From: Acanthochlamys bracteata
Taxonomy: Eukaryota; Streptophyta; Magnoliopsida; Pandanales; Velloziaceae
NCBI GenBank assembly: GCA_019914995.1
Contig: CM034128.1
Location: 8,620,501 to 8,684,500 of the forward strand
DNA length: 64,000 bases
Reading direction: 5' to 3'
Part shown: piece after piece, positions 24,273 through 34,926 of the stretch
Layout: each line of letters opens with the position of its first letter
How positions within the stretch are numbered: position 1 is the first letter of the stretch
Made by a program: the position numbers and the translations under genes
The notes under the pieces: generated by a model
Databases searched by the model: none
What the model saw: only the letters and a program-made list of their open reading frames with translations
What the model was told of the DNA's origin: nothing

Positions 24273-26525
24273 CATAAGGAATCATCAAAGTTTAAAACTT
24301 ACTACTAACATGAGCTTGTTGCAGAAATTTGAGGCAAATAACCAAAGCTAGGCAACAAGGAAGAGAACCAGATGAAAGAAGAATGAATTTCTAATACTAA
24401 TAACTTTATATGCACTATTTGATTTCTATTCTGTTTTCAATACCAAAACAATTTTTAAAAACGTAAAGAACCATTTGTGTGCAAACAACCAAAAGAGAAC
24501 CAGATGAACAGAACAAAATTCTGGTACCCATTTCATTGTTCTTCAACCAATCTACTGCATGTAATCAGAGCAAAAAGTACAAGAAAACTTTTGCCAGATT
24601 TTCAAAAAAGAAAGAAAGAAAAAGTGAAGTCGGGAAAGTTGGAGTACCCGGTTGATGCGAAGCAGATTACAACAAACAAGATAGAAGAAAGCTGGTAGCT
24701 TACAGCTTCATGAAAGGTTTGTTTTCCACTTCTTGGGAATGAAGAAGAAGAGGAAGACAAGCAGAGCTGCTCATCAAAGTAAAGTAAATTATAAAACTGA
24801 AGACAGCAAAAAGAAAGATGAAAAATTTAAAATATAAAGGAAAGTTGAAGACTTTAAAAATCATAATCATTAGAGTCATAATAATAACATAAAACAGTAG
24901 ATTAGCTTCAAATGCTTTATCATAGCATTATTATTCTTTGTCACTAGGTAGTCAGTGGCTATCCATTTGTAATCTCTTGTATGACATATATACCCCTTCT
25001 TAATCTAATACAAACTTTTATTTATACTTTTCATATTTGCTGCATCAAGTAAAAACTTGACTTAGTTGAGTTAATTTTATCTAAGGACTTCTAGTAAAAC
25101 CAAAACTTGTGGGTTCAAAACCAATACAGATAACCTTGACTATATTAATTCAACAAAGAAAAATAAAGTTCCTTTCAAAATTAGCAGAATTAGAAAGTTA
25201 ACATTGCTAATGATGTACTTTAGTGTAATATAAAAAAATAAAAGAGTTTACATGTTTTTGAATGCTTTTGAGGGTTAAAAATGGAAAGAGAGGGATAGTG
25301 ATTAGGAGTTGGATTAAAGTAATGGTGAGGGGATGTTAGTTGCCATGTCCTTATAACTTGTTCTGTAGGGTAGAACTCCTACTGATACCTTTCACCAAAC
25401 TAAATGATGATAATAATAAATCATGTAGATCAGATTCTAGGGAAATTTTTTATGTTGCTTAATAAAAAGTTTAATCTTCTTTTATATGTAATACTAATTC
25501 TCTACTAGTGATGTAATCATGTAAGAGATAACTCTGTTTGATTATGCTCCAATCAGTTAAACTGTATTATATGAAATCATCCTGAAATAATATTTTCGGA
25601 GAAAAAAAAAATCGATGTTGGAATATAGATTTCTCTTGTGTAATAACTACTACGGCCCTTTTTATTCATTAGAGAGCTTCTAAATTTGGCTATATATCTT
25701 TCAATAATAATAGCTCGAGGATGCATTTGGTATATGATATATTCGGGTATTTAACCACAGTTTCATTAGCTAGCTAGCAACTTCAATGTGTAGCTATGAT
25801 GCAACAGCAATAGCGGATCCTTGTAGCATAAGATACCTCCGTCGGCATTGTAATATAATAAGTTCCTTTCAAAAGTTTCGCATAATAGTTCTGACCTAGG
25901 ATTTCACCCACAGCAAAACAATCCTGAAAAAGTTTCTGAGTCCCTTCTAGAATAACTGACGAAGGAACAGGGGCTAAAAGAACTGGGACCTAACGAAATG
26001 AGAACTGATTTCAATCTTTTCTTGTATCTTATGAATTTGGTGATGATGACAGTGAAACCTCTTCAATTCTCCTAACATGCTAAATTGCTGATTCTTTCTT
26101 TCTTCTGTTGATTGAAGTTAAGATATATATATTGAAACTCCAAATTAGACTAGGTTCGGATTAGTAGCATGTAAAATTTGATGGATCCGAATGAAAGACA
26201 AACTAGCTCGGTGGACTAAGACTGAATTAGTAACGTAGAGGTCTGGAATGGTGCCTAAATAAAAAACGGGCTAGCTAATTTGAAGATGTGCCAGCAACTC
26301 GTTTTGAATTGAGCCAAATGAATCTTAATTTAGTGGGCTTAATAATCTACGTTCTTTAATAGTCTCACATTAGCTGGATGCTGGATTGGATATGTACTTA
26401 TAAGTAGAGAATACTAATTTCTAAAAAGTTAGTCAATTTTCTTAGCGCGAAGACCCAATTCTATAATATATTTTTGAAATTCTAATAAAAAGCTTGTAGA
26501 ACAACATGGTTAGCTGGTTCTGCTT
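24273..26525. other. Intergenic, no supported gene; possible SINE trace at about 25.05-25.15 kb
   Basis: No gene recognised. At about 25050-25150 a segment reading TTGACTTAGTTGAGTTAA and later GTGGGTTCAAAACC resembles a tRNA-derived SINE head, the latter matching a pol III B-box (GGTTCAAAACC). The A-box is not convincing and no A-tail or target duplication was identified. Confidence 0.3.
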
Positions 26526-26529
26526 TGCT

Positions 26530-26795
26530 GGGTGGAATGTCTTTTATGGATTTTCTTCTCTCTCTTGACACAAAAAGAAAGTAGTGGCATGGAAACTTCC
26601 TGGTCTCCCTCTTCCTTTGTCGGTAAATTTGCTTTAGTGATTGCCGACTGAATGTAACGTTAGCCGGTAACCTGCTTTACTAATAGAATTTGTGATTTTA
26701 TTGATGTAGATTTTCGGTCGGTATAGAACGAATTTTTTGTAATGGGAATGTCTTTATGGACTTTCTTTCTCCCTTGACAACAACAAAAGAAACAT
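26530..26795. repeat. Pair of diverged direct repeats of about 55 bp
   Basis: The segment at about 26534-26583 (GGAATGTCTTTTATGGA, then TTCTCTCTCTTGACA) recurs at about 26743-26795 (GGAATGTCTTTATGGAC, then TTTCTCCCTTGACA). The unit between them is not recognised. This may be a local duplication or an old insertion scar. Confidence 0.5.
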
Positions 26796-28040
26796 AGGCT
26801 GTGTGGGTAAATTTTTCAAAAATATAATTTTTAAAATTTTGAATTTATATTTTTTAATATATTCTTATAAATATTAATAATATATTTAAAATTTTTAAAA
26901 ATATAAAAAAATTTATATAATAACTATTTATTTTTAGTAATTTTTAAAATAAAAAATAAATTTTATTCTAAAATTACTTTCAAATGCTCCAATATTGACT
27001 AGGAAGTAGGAACCACGTTCTCTCTCTTTAATACTTGTCCTACTATAAACCTACCCAACTAAGACTTGTCACTTCTCTATAATCATCATTTAGAGATCAT
27101 TTAGAAATATTTCAAATTTTCTTAAAAATAAACTTAATTTTAATCTAAAATAATAATACTCATATAAAAAAATTACAATATATAAATTATTAGTACTTTT
27201 AGTATTTTAAAATAAATTTAATATATTATAAAAAATTATTAAAATATAAAATTAAAATAAAATAGAAAGTAGTATTAATAGTACTGCCAAACATACTCTT
27301 AGCTTTTTGTATTATCATCGAGATAGCCTAACAAGAAGAAAATTTTGAGTCAGCTGAGTTAACAAGAACGCTAACTCATCTCCCCCTTTAACTTGCCTAA
27401 CCTTTGTACTGTACCTGTTGAAACTGATAACCATAGCTGGGATAGAATGCATCAATTGCTCAAAGAAAAAAAATTTATTGCATTTCGGAGTGTTTTTGAA
27501 AATTTTTTTTTAAATAAAATTTTTTTTAAAAATTTTTTATTCTATTTTGAAAAACAAATTTTAGTTTTTTTTTCTAAAAAGTATCTAAATAAGCGATAGT
27601 AAAATATTATTAGTTAAATTTTTCTATATTTTTTAAAATTAGATCTGGAAAGTTGAAAATTTGTATTTTTAGAATCCGTTGCCAAACGGACGATAACTCA
27701 GTCTAGCAATGTTCTTCAACTAAAGTTAGCAGGGATTAGCATCAGAAGTGTGCTATCTTAATAAACACAACAAATGTTCTTTGTTTGCCTAAACTAAGAG
27801 AAATTTTGGTTGAACTTTTGAACTAATTGTCATTTCTAATAAATACTCCGCTTAAATTTTTATAGTATTTTATAAAAAAATGATCTATCATAAATATTTT
27901 ATATATGTAATTTTATTATTTTCTTCAGAACAGAAAAATCATATTTATTTCTTAAAAATTTTATAAATATATTTTTATTTTAAAAAATTTATTTTATAAG
28001 TACAATATTTCGTAAACCAAATCCGTCAAAATGTTTGGCA

Positions 28041-28126
28041 TAGGCCCATTCTATTGGGCCCTAAACCATAACCGATACTCCTTTTCTCTTCTGGGCCTTA
28101 TTTAGTGAAGAGACTCTAGTGGGCCG
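28041..28126. promoter_or_regulatory. Cluster of TGGGCC/GGCCCA site II motifs without an adjacent gene
   Basis: Within about 85 bp there are GGCCCAT, TTGGGCCC, CTGGGCCT and GTGGGCCG, and a CCCTAAACC telo-box-like motif beside the second. Site II elements bound by TCP factors, often with a telo-box, mark promoters of plant ribosomal, organellar and growth-linked genes. No open frame or known RNA gene was found on either side, so this could be an orphan promoter or chance clustering. Confidence 0.4.
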
Positions 28127-28800
28127 AATAGTCAAATTTGAATCTTGTAAAATATTTTGAAAATTTGGAGCTTTCTTTCCTTTCTTTTTTCTTTTCCTTT
28201 GTATCAAAGTATTGGACAGAGCTTCCATCGAGATGATCAAACTTAACATCTTAATCAATAATTATATGTGCCTTAAGTATGATTATCTAGAAAGTCATGT
28301 TTGGGATAGTTGAAACAAATATAGATTTTTTCCCAAGAAAATAAGAAATTATTTTCATGATTTTTGGAAAAAAAATTCACATCTATCTCATATACAAAAC
28401 TTATCTGTAATATTTTTAAATATCTTTTAAGTACTATAAATCGCATTTTTAGAGTAAAATATTTAAAAAGACTTTAGAAGAAAAAATCAACTGATTAATG
28501 AAGATCGTTTCTGTCAGTTTCACCATCGATAATGAGTAATTTTCACCGGAGAAACAAGGGACGGACGACCAATTGAAGTAAGTTGAATTATGAGCACTGA
28601 TGTAATTTTTGATTCATCGAGTCAATGAAGCGCCATTAGGACACGACTCATCTGATGTGTAGTGTTGTTCTTCGTCTTTCTGATCCATATCTACAGTAAC
28701 ACTTACGTTTGATGCGTTGAAGTTGATAAATCAACGTGGGTATCGTGTACGATCAAAAGATAATTTTTCTAAGTTAAAGTTGGAGTTAAACAAATTACAA

Positions 28801-29360
28801 AGTTAAGCAAGAATGTACAATTACTGGATGGAGTAGATGGGACTAACATTATTATTGATTTTTAAGATCAGTTTTAGTTTAATTTGGATAACTCTTGGAC
28901 TTATACCCAATATCTAAGAGACATGATAGTTAAGCTAACATGAGATTTAGGGTTTATTTTATTTTACTTAAAATTGGGTTTGAAAAAATAAGTCATAAAA
29001 GATAAATTATTACGAAAATAACCTTAATATTGTTCTATTTATTTTTTGTTAAAGAGTTTAAAATAAAATTTTATTTTTAAATATAATTATTAAAAATAAA
29101 TTTTGAAAATAAGTTACGAAATATAAAAACTTTAATAATAACAAACACAGGAAATTTTTTTATTTTAGTTAGTAAAGTTAACCGAAGAATGTAAAAATTA
29201 CTGGATGGAATAACGGGATTAGATTAGCTTAGTTTAATTTGGCTAACTCTTGAACTCGTCCCCAACATCGAAGATAGAACTCATAGAGGTAGTATAAGAT
29301 TTATTGATTTAGGGCTTATTTACGTTGCTTGAAATTAAGTTACCATAAATAAGCTAAAAC
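28801..29360. repeat. Diverged direct duplication (two units of about 190 bp)
   Basis: The unit at about 28801-28985 (TTACTGGATGGA, then TTTAGTTTAATTTGG, TAACTCTTGGAC and TTTAGGGTTTATTT) recurs at about 29175-29355 (TTACTGGATGGA, TTAGTTTAATTTGG, TAACTCTTGAAC and TTTAGGGCTTATTT). No coding content was seen. It is likely an old local duplication or two copies of an unnamed repeat. Confidence 0.6.
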
Positions 29361-30592
29361 TTATTTCATATTAATTATTAAATAATTTTAATTTTTATAT
29401 TTATTTTTATTTAAAATTTGATTATTCAAATGGGATTTAAAATATTTACGAAAATAATAGTTTTAATAGAAATACATAAAAAATCTTTCATGATTTACTT
29501 TTTAGTATTAAAAATTGAATTTAAGTATAAATAAATATGCCCTATAAATCAAGAAGGCCATTAATTTGGTTATTTCATTTATTTCACACCAAGAACGTAT
29601 TTACCAACACTCCAAAATCTATTTTTTTGAAACTTATTTTAAATATAAAATACATACAAAAATTAAAATAAATTTTTTTATCAATAATTTTGTTTTTAAA
29701 ATTTAATTTTGAAAATTTATTATAAATATAAAATTGATATTAAAGAATTATTTACTAAATATTTTTAATATTATTTTTTAAATTCATTTTTAAAAAACTT
29801 CACTTCACCTACTTTCCCACAAGATAAACACGCTCTAAGTTAACTCGCAAAACTAGCAGCCGCAAAATTGTAAGTACGGTCAAATGAGAGGATTCGACGG
29901 TCAATTCTAGATGCAGTCTAGATTTAAAAAACCATCAGGGAGAAGTGGCGCTGTAGTGACGGCCCTGATCAGAAACCGAACAAATCAACGGTGACAACTT
30001 TCTCCTGTTTATATGCCGTCCCACGCGCTATAGGCCCACAATAGCAGAATTGCACAATCTGCAAAGTGACAGAAACTAGCGACGACCAATCAACTAACAC
30101 CTCCCTACTTTTTAGTAAGTGGCCATTTTACCCCTGCCAACTGCTTTAAAATGCCGTCGTTAATAAATCAAAATAAGTAAAGAAAAATTGTGCTTTAAAT
30201 TACATTGGCAATAATCAGCAGCGCAATTTTCTAAATGCTGTTCCCCAAAGAGAAATACATAGAATTACAAACAAACTATTATATTTACAGAGAAAGAAAA
30301 GTAAGCAGTACTAGTTCTTAATTTCTCTGCTCAATAACAAAAAATATAAATTCCCTCCTCGTACTTCAATTTTATTTGATTAGAAGAAACTCTCCGATTC
30401 GAGGAAGGATGACTTTCTAAAGATTCCACGCCATCTCTCTTCCCATTTCCGGAGCACAACAAATTTTACAATCACAGATTCAAAACCCATCAAGCAAAAA
30501 AAAAAAAGAAATTTCAAAAGAAAGAAACGAAATCAACAATCAGCTAATCAATTCAATTGAATCCGATTGAAGTTGAACTAGACATCTATCGA

Positions 30593-31006
30593 TCACCACA
30601 CAGTTGGTTTCTCTGACAGTGTTCGAAGCAACGGGAGTGATTCCGATTGCCATCTCGCTCCAGCATTGCTGGAGCAAGTCGACTTCGTCGCCAATGAAGA
30701 CGAGATTTGTTTAAGGATTTCTTCGAAGAGTTGTTCGCCACAGGAAGGAAGAGCCAGTGGTCCGGCAGCGGAGTATCCGAACTCTTCCTCCGACTGCGCT
30801 AGAAGATTACGGAACAGAGGGTGGTTAAGGTACACCGTTCGAACAACATACCTCCTCGGAGCTGTTCCAACACATACTGCCACGTGTCCAGCTGGAACAT
30901 CTGCTGGTGGCCGTGATGATGCCGCTGCTACAGACGCTCGTCGGCGCCACCGTTTCAGCATCTGTCGTAGTCGAACTATGTGCCTGATCTTGCTGCATTT
31001 TCCCAT
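30593..31006 (-). CDS. SAUR family protein with C-terminal extension
   Basis: This is an intronless 137-residue SAUR. After a basic N-terminus (RLRQMLKRWRRRA) come ADVPAGHVAVCVG (about 34-46), RYVVRTVYLNHPLFRNLL (about 52-69), AQSEEEFGYS (about 70-79) and GPLALPSCGEQLFEEIL (about 82-98). A 40-residue tail ends LPLLRTLSEKPTVW. The GHVAVCVG and NHPLF variants are typical of the SAUR subgroup that carries C-terminal extensions. Coding DNA is GC-rich (Ala/Arg-rich), in contrast to the flanks. The nearest relative in the window is 37982-38437, with the same arrangement and a matching LPLLR tail. Upstream on the minus strand are a pyrimidine-rich leader and a TATATATA box at about 31161-31168, about 160 bp before the ATG. 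Function is inferred from the family (auxin-linked growth). Confidence 0.92.
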   Translation of the reverse strand: MGKCSKIRHIVRLRQMLKRWRRRASVAAASSRPPADVPAGHVAVCVGTAPRRYVVRTVYLNHPLFRNLLAQSEEEFGYSAAGPLALPSCGEQLFEEILKQISSSLATKSTCSSNAGARWQSESLPLLRTLSEKPTVW

Positions 31007-31084
31007 TATAGAAACAACAACACTATGAATGAAATTCCAAAAGAGAAATTTCTTCTCTCTCTATAAATTTCAAACCTCTTTGTA

Positions 31085-31146
31085 GAGAGAGAGAGAGATA
31101 ACAAGGAAGGGGAAGGGGAAGGGGAAGGGGAAAGGGAAGGAAGAGA
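31085..31146. repeat. GA and GGGGAA simple repeats in the SAUR leader
   Basis: A GA run (about 31085-31098) followed by about six GGGGAA-like units lies in the probable 5' leader of the minus-strand SAUR, so it reads as a long pyrimidine tract in the transcript. Such tracts are common in plant 5'UTRs. Confidence 0.85.
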
Positions 31147-31160
31147 AGGTAGGATGGAGG

Positions 31161-31168
31161 TATATATA
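31161..31168 (-). promoter_or_regulatory. Putative TATA box of the SAUR at 30593-31006
   Basis: TATATATA lies about 160 bp upstream of the ATG, which places the expected transcription start just upstream of or within the pyrimidine-rich leader. Confidence 0.5.
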
Positions 31169-31199
31169 CAGTAGCGGGTCTACATGTGGCCTTGTGTTT

Positions 31200-34139
31200 T
31201 CGTTGTATTTACGAAAAAGACAATAGGGTAATGTTGTTAAGTTAATGCCCTGTTACTTTGCACAATGGGGCAATTAAAATGTCATTATTAAATCTTCTTA
31301 AGGGAGCCTAATTTTGAAATGAAATTTATCGGACTAAGGATGAGCAAATGCAATCACGAGATTATTTTTTGATTCGATATTCACATTCTTGATGGTTCAT
31401 TTAGGCACAATAAATTAAAAATATAATTAATTACAAGATCAGTCAGTTATTATTAATTTTGAATTAATTGTGTTCCAAACCAATAAGATTGGGAGTACAG
31501 ATTATAAAAGTGATCTTTGTGTGTACATTTAGCATTCCCCTCAGACTACTATTATGATATTTGATGCTGTGATGAAAGAGTGTGCACATTAATTCAAGAT
31601 AAAGTTAGAAATGAGATTATTAGAGAGAAGTCAATATGAAAAAGTCAAGACATAAATTGACAAAAAAAGTTCTATTAAGAGAGTTAAGCAATAGTGTGTT
31701 TGGCATTGATTATCGAAGCTCTTCAACAAGTATTTTATTGTATATTTTTTAATAAAAAAATTATTTAAAAATTTTTAATATAAAGAATTGTATTTTCTAA
31801 AATTTTACTATTATATATTTTTATATTATAAGTACTTTTAAACACCTTCCAAATCGTAAATTTAAAAATTTGTTGTGAATTTTTAAAAATCATTTATTTG
31901 TTATGAATCTCATCAATAGTATTATTCATAATAAAGAGAAACTAAGAAGATAATTAGGCAATCCGGTTGAGGTGTGTTAATCAGAAAGACCAATTTAAAG
32001 ACTCACTAATGCAAACGTTTCTTAAGTTAGACGTGGTAGTTACTAGTGGTGGGGTCTATTTGAGTATTGTTTGGTGTTGTTTAAAATATTTTTAAAAAAT
32101 AATATTTTAAAACAAATAATTTTAACTGAATTTTATTTTTAAATAATTGACAGTTATATATAGTTTATTATTTTTTATAATTTTTTTAATAAATATAATA
32201 AAAATATTTAATAAATAAAATTGAAAGGAAGAGAAAATTTTGATAAAATATGCACTCCGTCAGTAGAGGAGGGAGGTGTAACAAAAATGCGCGGCTGTCT
32301 GTCTGTAACTCCTCATATAAATACCTCTTCGGTGAATTTACCGCTTTCAAAACTTAGTGAATGTTATAGTGTGTTTTAACTGAATTTCGTAAAAATAAAA
32401 AATAAATTTTTTTAAAAAAATAAAATAAAAATAAATTTAGTATTTATATTTTAATAAATTTTGAAAAATATATTAAAATATTAAAAAATATAATTATATT
32501 GAAAAATATATAAATAAAAAAATTAAAATTAAAATTTGTACGTAGAAATAGAATTTTAAATTTTTTATAATTAAAATATATAAATTATTTAGAATTTAAA
32601 ATTTGAAAAAAAAAATATTATGTATGTTTTAAATACGAACTTAGCCAATGGTTGAGGTTCCGGAGGCAGTGAAGAAAACGTAAAAGTTGAACGGGCACTT
32701 TTTTTTCTTTTTTTTACTACTTTACGAGGGTTATGAAGATGGTTCAGATTGAAACCGTTGTTTGCGCTCGTGGAGTGTCGGGTAAAAGTTTTTGATTCAA
32801 TCTCATAAAATTAGCAGATCTTCTTTTTTCTTCCTTCCCAGTTCCCAATCACGGTGATTACTCGCCATTTGTTATGCGAAATGGTTTCAGTGTATTCTTC
32901 CAATACCCCTCTATTTACAGTTTACTATAAATTACTATTTACTTTTACCGTCACAAACTTTTATGATAAGAAAATAAAATTCATATATACATATAACATT
33001 AAATATATTGCAGAAATAAAAAATGAGATAACTGAAATAGATAAATTTGATATAATTTTTAGCAAACTTTCATTACCGAAAATTTATTTGGTCTTTGCCC
33101 TAACAGCTATTATTACAGGGCATAAGAGAATAAGTGTGTTCTTTTACACACGAAAATGATTTTTTATTAAAAAATTATTTTTAATTTATTTTTTTATTAC
33201 AAAAAAATATATATTATTTTTTTATTTTTAATATAAAAATATAATTATTTTTAATAATACTATTTTTAACAACTTATTTTTAAAATTTTATTTCAAAAAT
33301 ACTTATTTTTAAAATCAAAAGAACGCACACTAATGGCAGAAAATTTAGGTTCTCAATAAAATTTCTTACATTAACATTTTTAATTAATATAATTTTTTTT
33401 GAATGACAGTAACTAATGGTATTTCCTAATACTGAAAAAAAAACCTAGAGGTTCTAGAAGGGTACGTTATATATCAATCTTGAAGATGCTGCAGCGGCGC
33501 AGCGGACGTACGAAGAAAAGGAGTTCACTCGTCCGGCCCACCACGTGCGAAGGTTCGCAACTTAAAGCCTATAACTCACTTTATTCCGGGCCTCCATGTT
33601 ATAAACTTTATACGAATGCACTACAGTCTTTATATAGTTTTTTAATAACTTAAAGTTTTTTAAATAAGTATATTATAAAATTTTAAATAAACTTAATTTC
33701 TTTATTTTATAAAATTAATAAAATTTAGTATATATAATTTCCTAAATATACTTTTTTAATTAAATTTTAAATTTTACAAAATTTATAAAATATTACAATT
33801 TAATTAAAAATATAAAATATTTAGTTAGAATGAAATAAAGTTGAAATTGTTTAACTAAATTGTGGCGAATATAAGCAAAGAAAGAATAAATTATAGAGGT
33901 AGTTGAAATTGAAATAAATAATAAAATAAAATTGTGGTAGCTAGCAAGTTTAAAGTATGATTCTTTTTAACAAAACTAGTTTTCATAGAACAATGAAACC
34001 CACCCATGTGCAACCTTATCCAATAAAATTCCTTCTTTCCTCTTTCACATTTCAAAAAAACTTGTGTGGTTTTTTAAAAAAAAATTACTTCATCTTGGCA
34101 ACCATTTTGTTTTGCTTCTATTGCTTTTGCGTTTATTTT
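31200..34139. other. A/T-rich spacer, no supported gene
   Basis: Contains a MITE-like remnant at about 31698-31853 (starts AGTGTGTTTGGCATT, ends CTTTTAAACACCTTCC) and A/T-rich tracts. A small G+C-rich patch at about 33480-33600 has CCACGTG at 33541-33547 but no gene could be built around it. Confidence 0.45.
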
Positions 34140-34396
34140 GGTTCGTTTGATAGTGCATACCGAAAGCCTTTTTTTAATTTTTTTTTATTTTATATTTTTC
34201 AATATATATTTTATAAATATTTAAAATTTTTATTTAAAAATTTTAGATAATGTAGAAAAATTTTATATAATAAGATTTTTTTATTGTATATTTATTATTT
34301 TTTTGAAAGTAAAAAAATATAGTTTATTTTTCAAAAAAAACAAAAATATTTTTTATTTTAGAAAAGTTTTATTTTATAAGCAATTCCAAACGTACC
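34140..34396. mobile_element. Tourist-like MITE copy
   Basis: Left end GGTTCGTTTGATAGTGC and right end the inverse GCAATTCCAAACGTACC. The A/T-rich interior is closely related to the copy that starts eight bases further on and to 2982-3239. No clear 3-bp duplication was found, so the exact ends are approximate. Confidence 0.6.
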
Positions 34397-34403
34397 AAAT
34401 CTC

Positions 34404-34658
34404 GGAACGTTTAGTTGAGCATTTTTTCAACTATTTATTTTTATTTTTTATTTTATATTTTTCAATCATATTTATAAATATTTAAAATTTTATTTAAAAA
34501 TTTAAAAAGTGTAGAAAAATTTTACATAATAAGATTTTTTTATTATATATTATTATTATTTTTTAAAAAATAAAAAAAATAAAACTAATTTTTCAAAAAT
34601 GATAAAAATACTTTCTATTTTTAAAAAAATTTATTTTATAAGCAATTCCAAACGTCTT
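34404..34658. mobile_element. Tourist-like MITE copy, head-to-tail neighbour of the previous one
   Basis: Starts GGAACGTTTAGTTGAGC and ends AGCAATTCCAAACGTCTTCG. It is strongly similar over its whole length to 34140-34396 and in the same orientation, so the pair reads as a tandem. Confidence 0.6.
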
Positions 34659-34683
34659 CGACTTTCATTTTAGCTTTATATTA

Positions 34684-34923
34684 GGGCGTGTTTACTAACA
34701 CCCCAAACTTAAACTCACTTTCAATATAAAATATATATATAAATTAAAATACAATTTTTTATTAATAATTTTTTTAAAAATTTTATTTTTAAAACTTACT
34801 ATAAATATTAAATTAATATATAATTTTATTTTTTATTAAATATTTTTAATTTTTAATTTTATTTTTTAAATTGACTTCTAAAAAACACATTTTACCCACT
34901 TTATTTGTAAGGTAAACACACCC
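34684..34923. mobile_element. Second MITE family (TTA target), 240 bp
   Basis: Starts GGGCGTGTTTACTAACACCCC and ends with the inverse GTAAACACACCC, flanked by TTA on both sides (34681-34683, 34924-34926). The interior differs from the GTTTGG family. Related copies lie at about 29590-29835, 37060-37255, 41590-41825 and 55885-56145. Confidence 0.7.
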
Positions 34924-34926
34924 TTA

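Larger units (their letters stand above)
26800..30592. other. A/T-rich, gene-poor stretch with MITE remnants
   Basis: Very A/T-rich, without coding signal. Remnants of the small MITE families are seen at about 26800-26995, 27487-27692 and 29590-29835. A cluster of TGGGCC-type motifs at 28041-28126 and a diverged duplication at 28.8/29.2 kb are listed separately. Confidence 0.5.

Noticed and set aside
28560-28740. Possible C/D-box snoRNA near the orphan site II cluster
   Set aside because: TGATG- and CTGA-like words occur, but the C box is imperfect and no terminal stem or clear D box was found.
33957-34485. Phe/Tyr/Lys-rich open frames
   Set aside because: They come from A/T-rich MITE sequence and show no protein-like composition.
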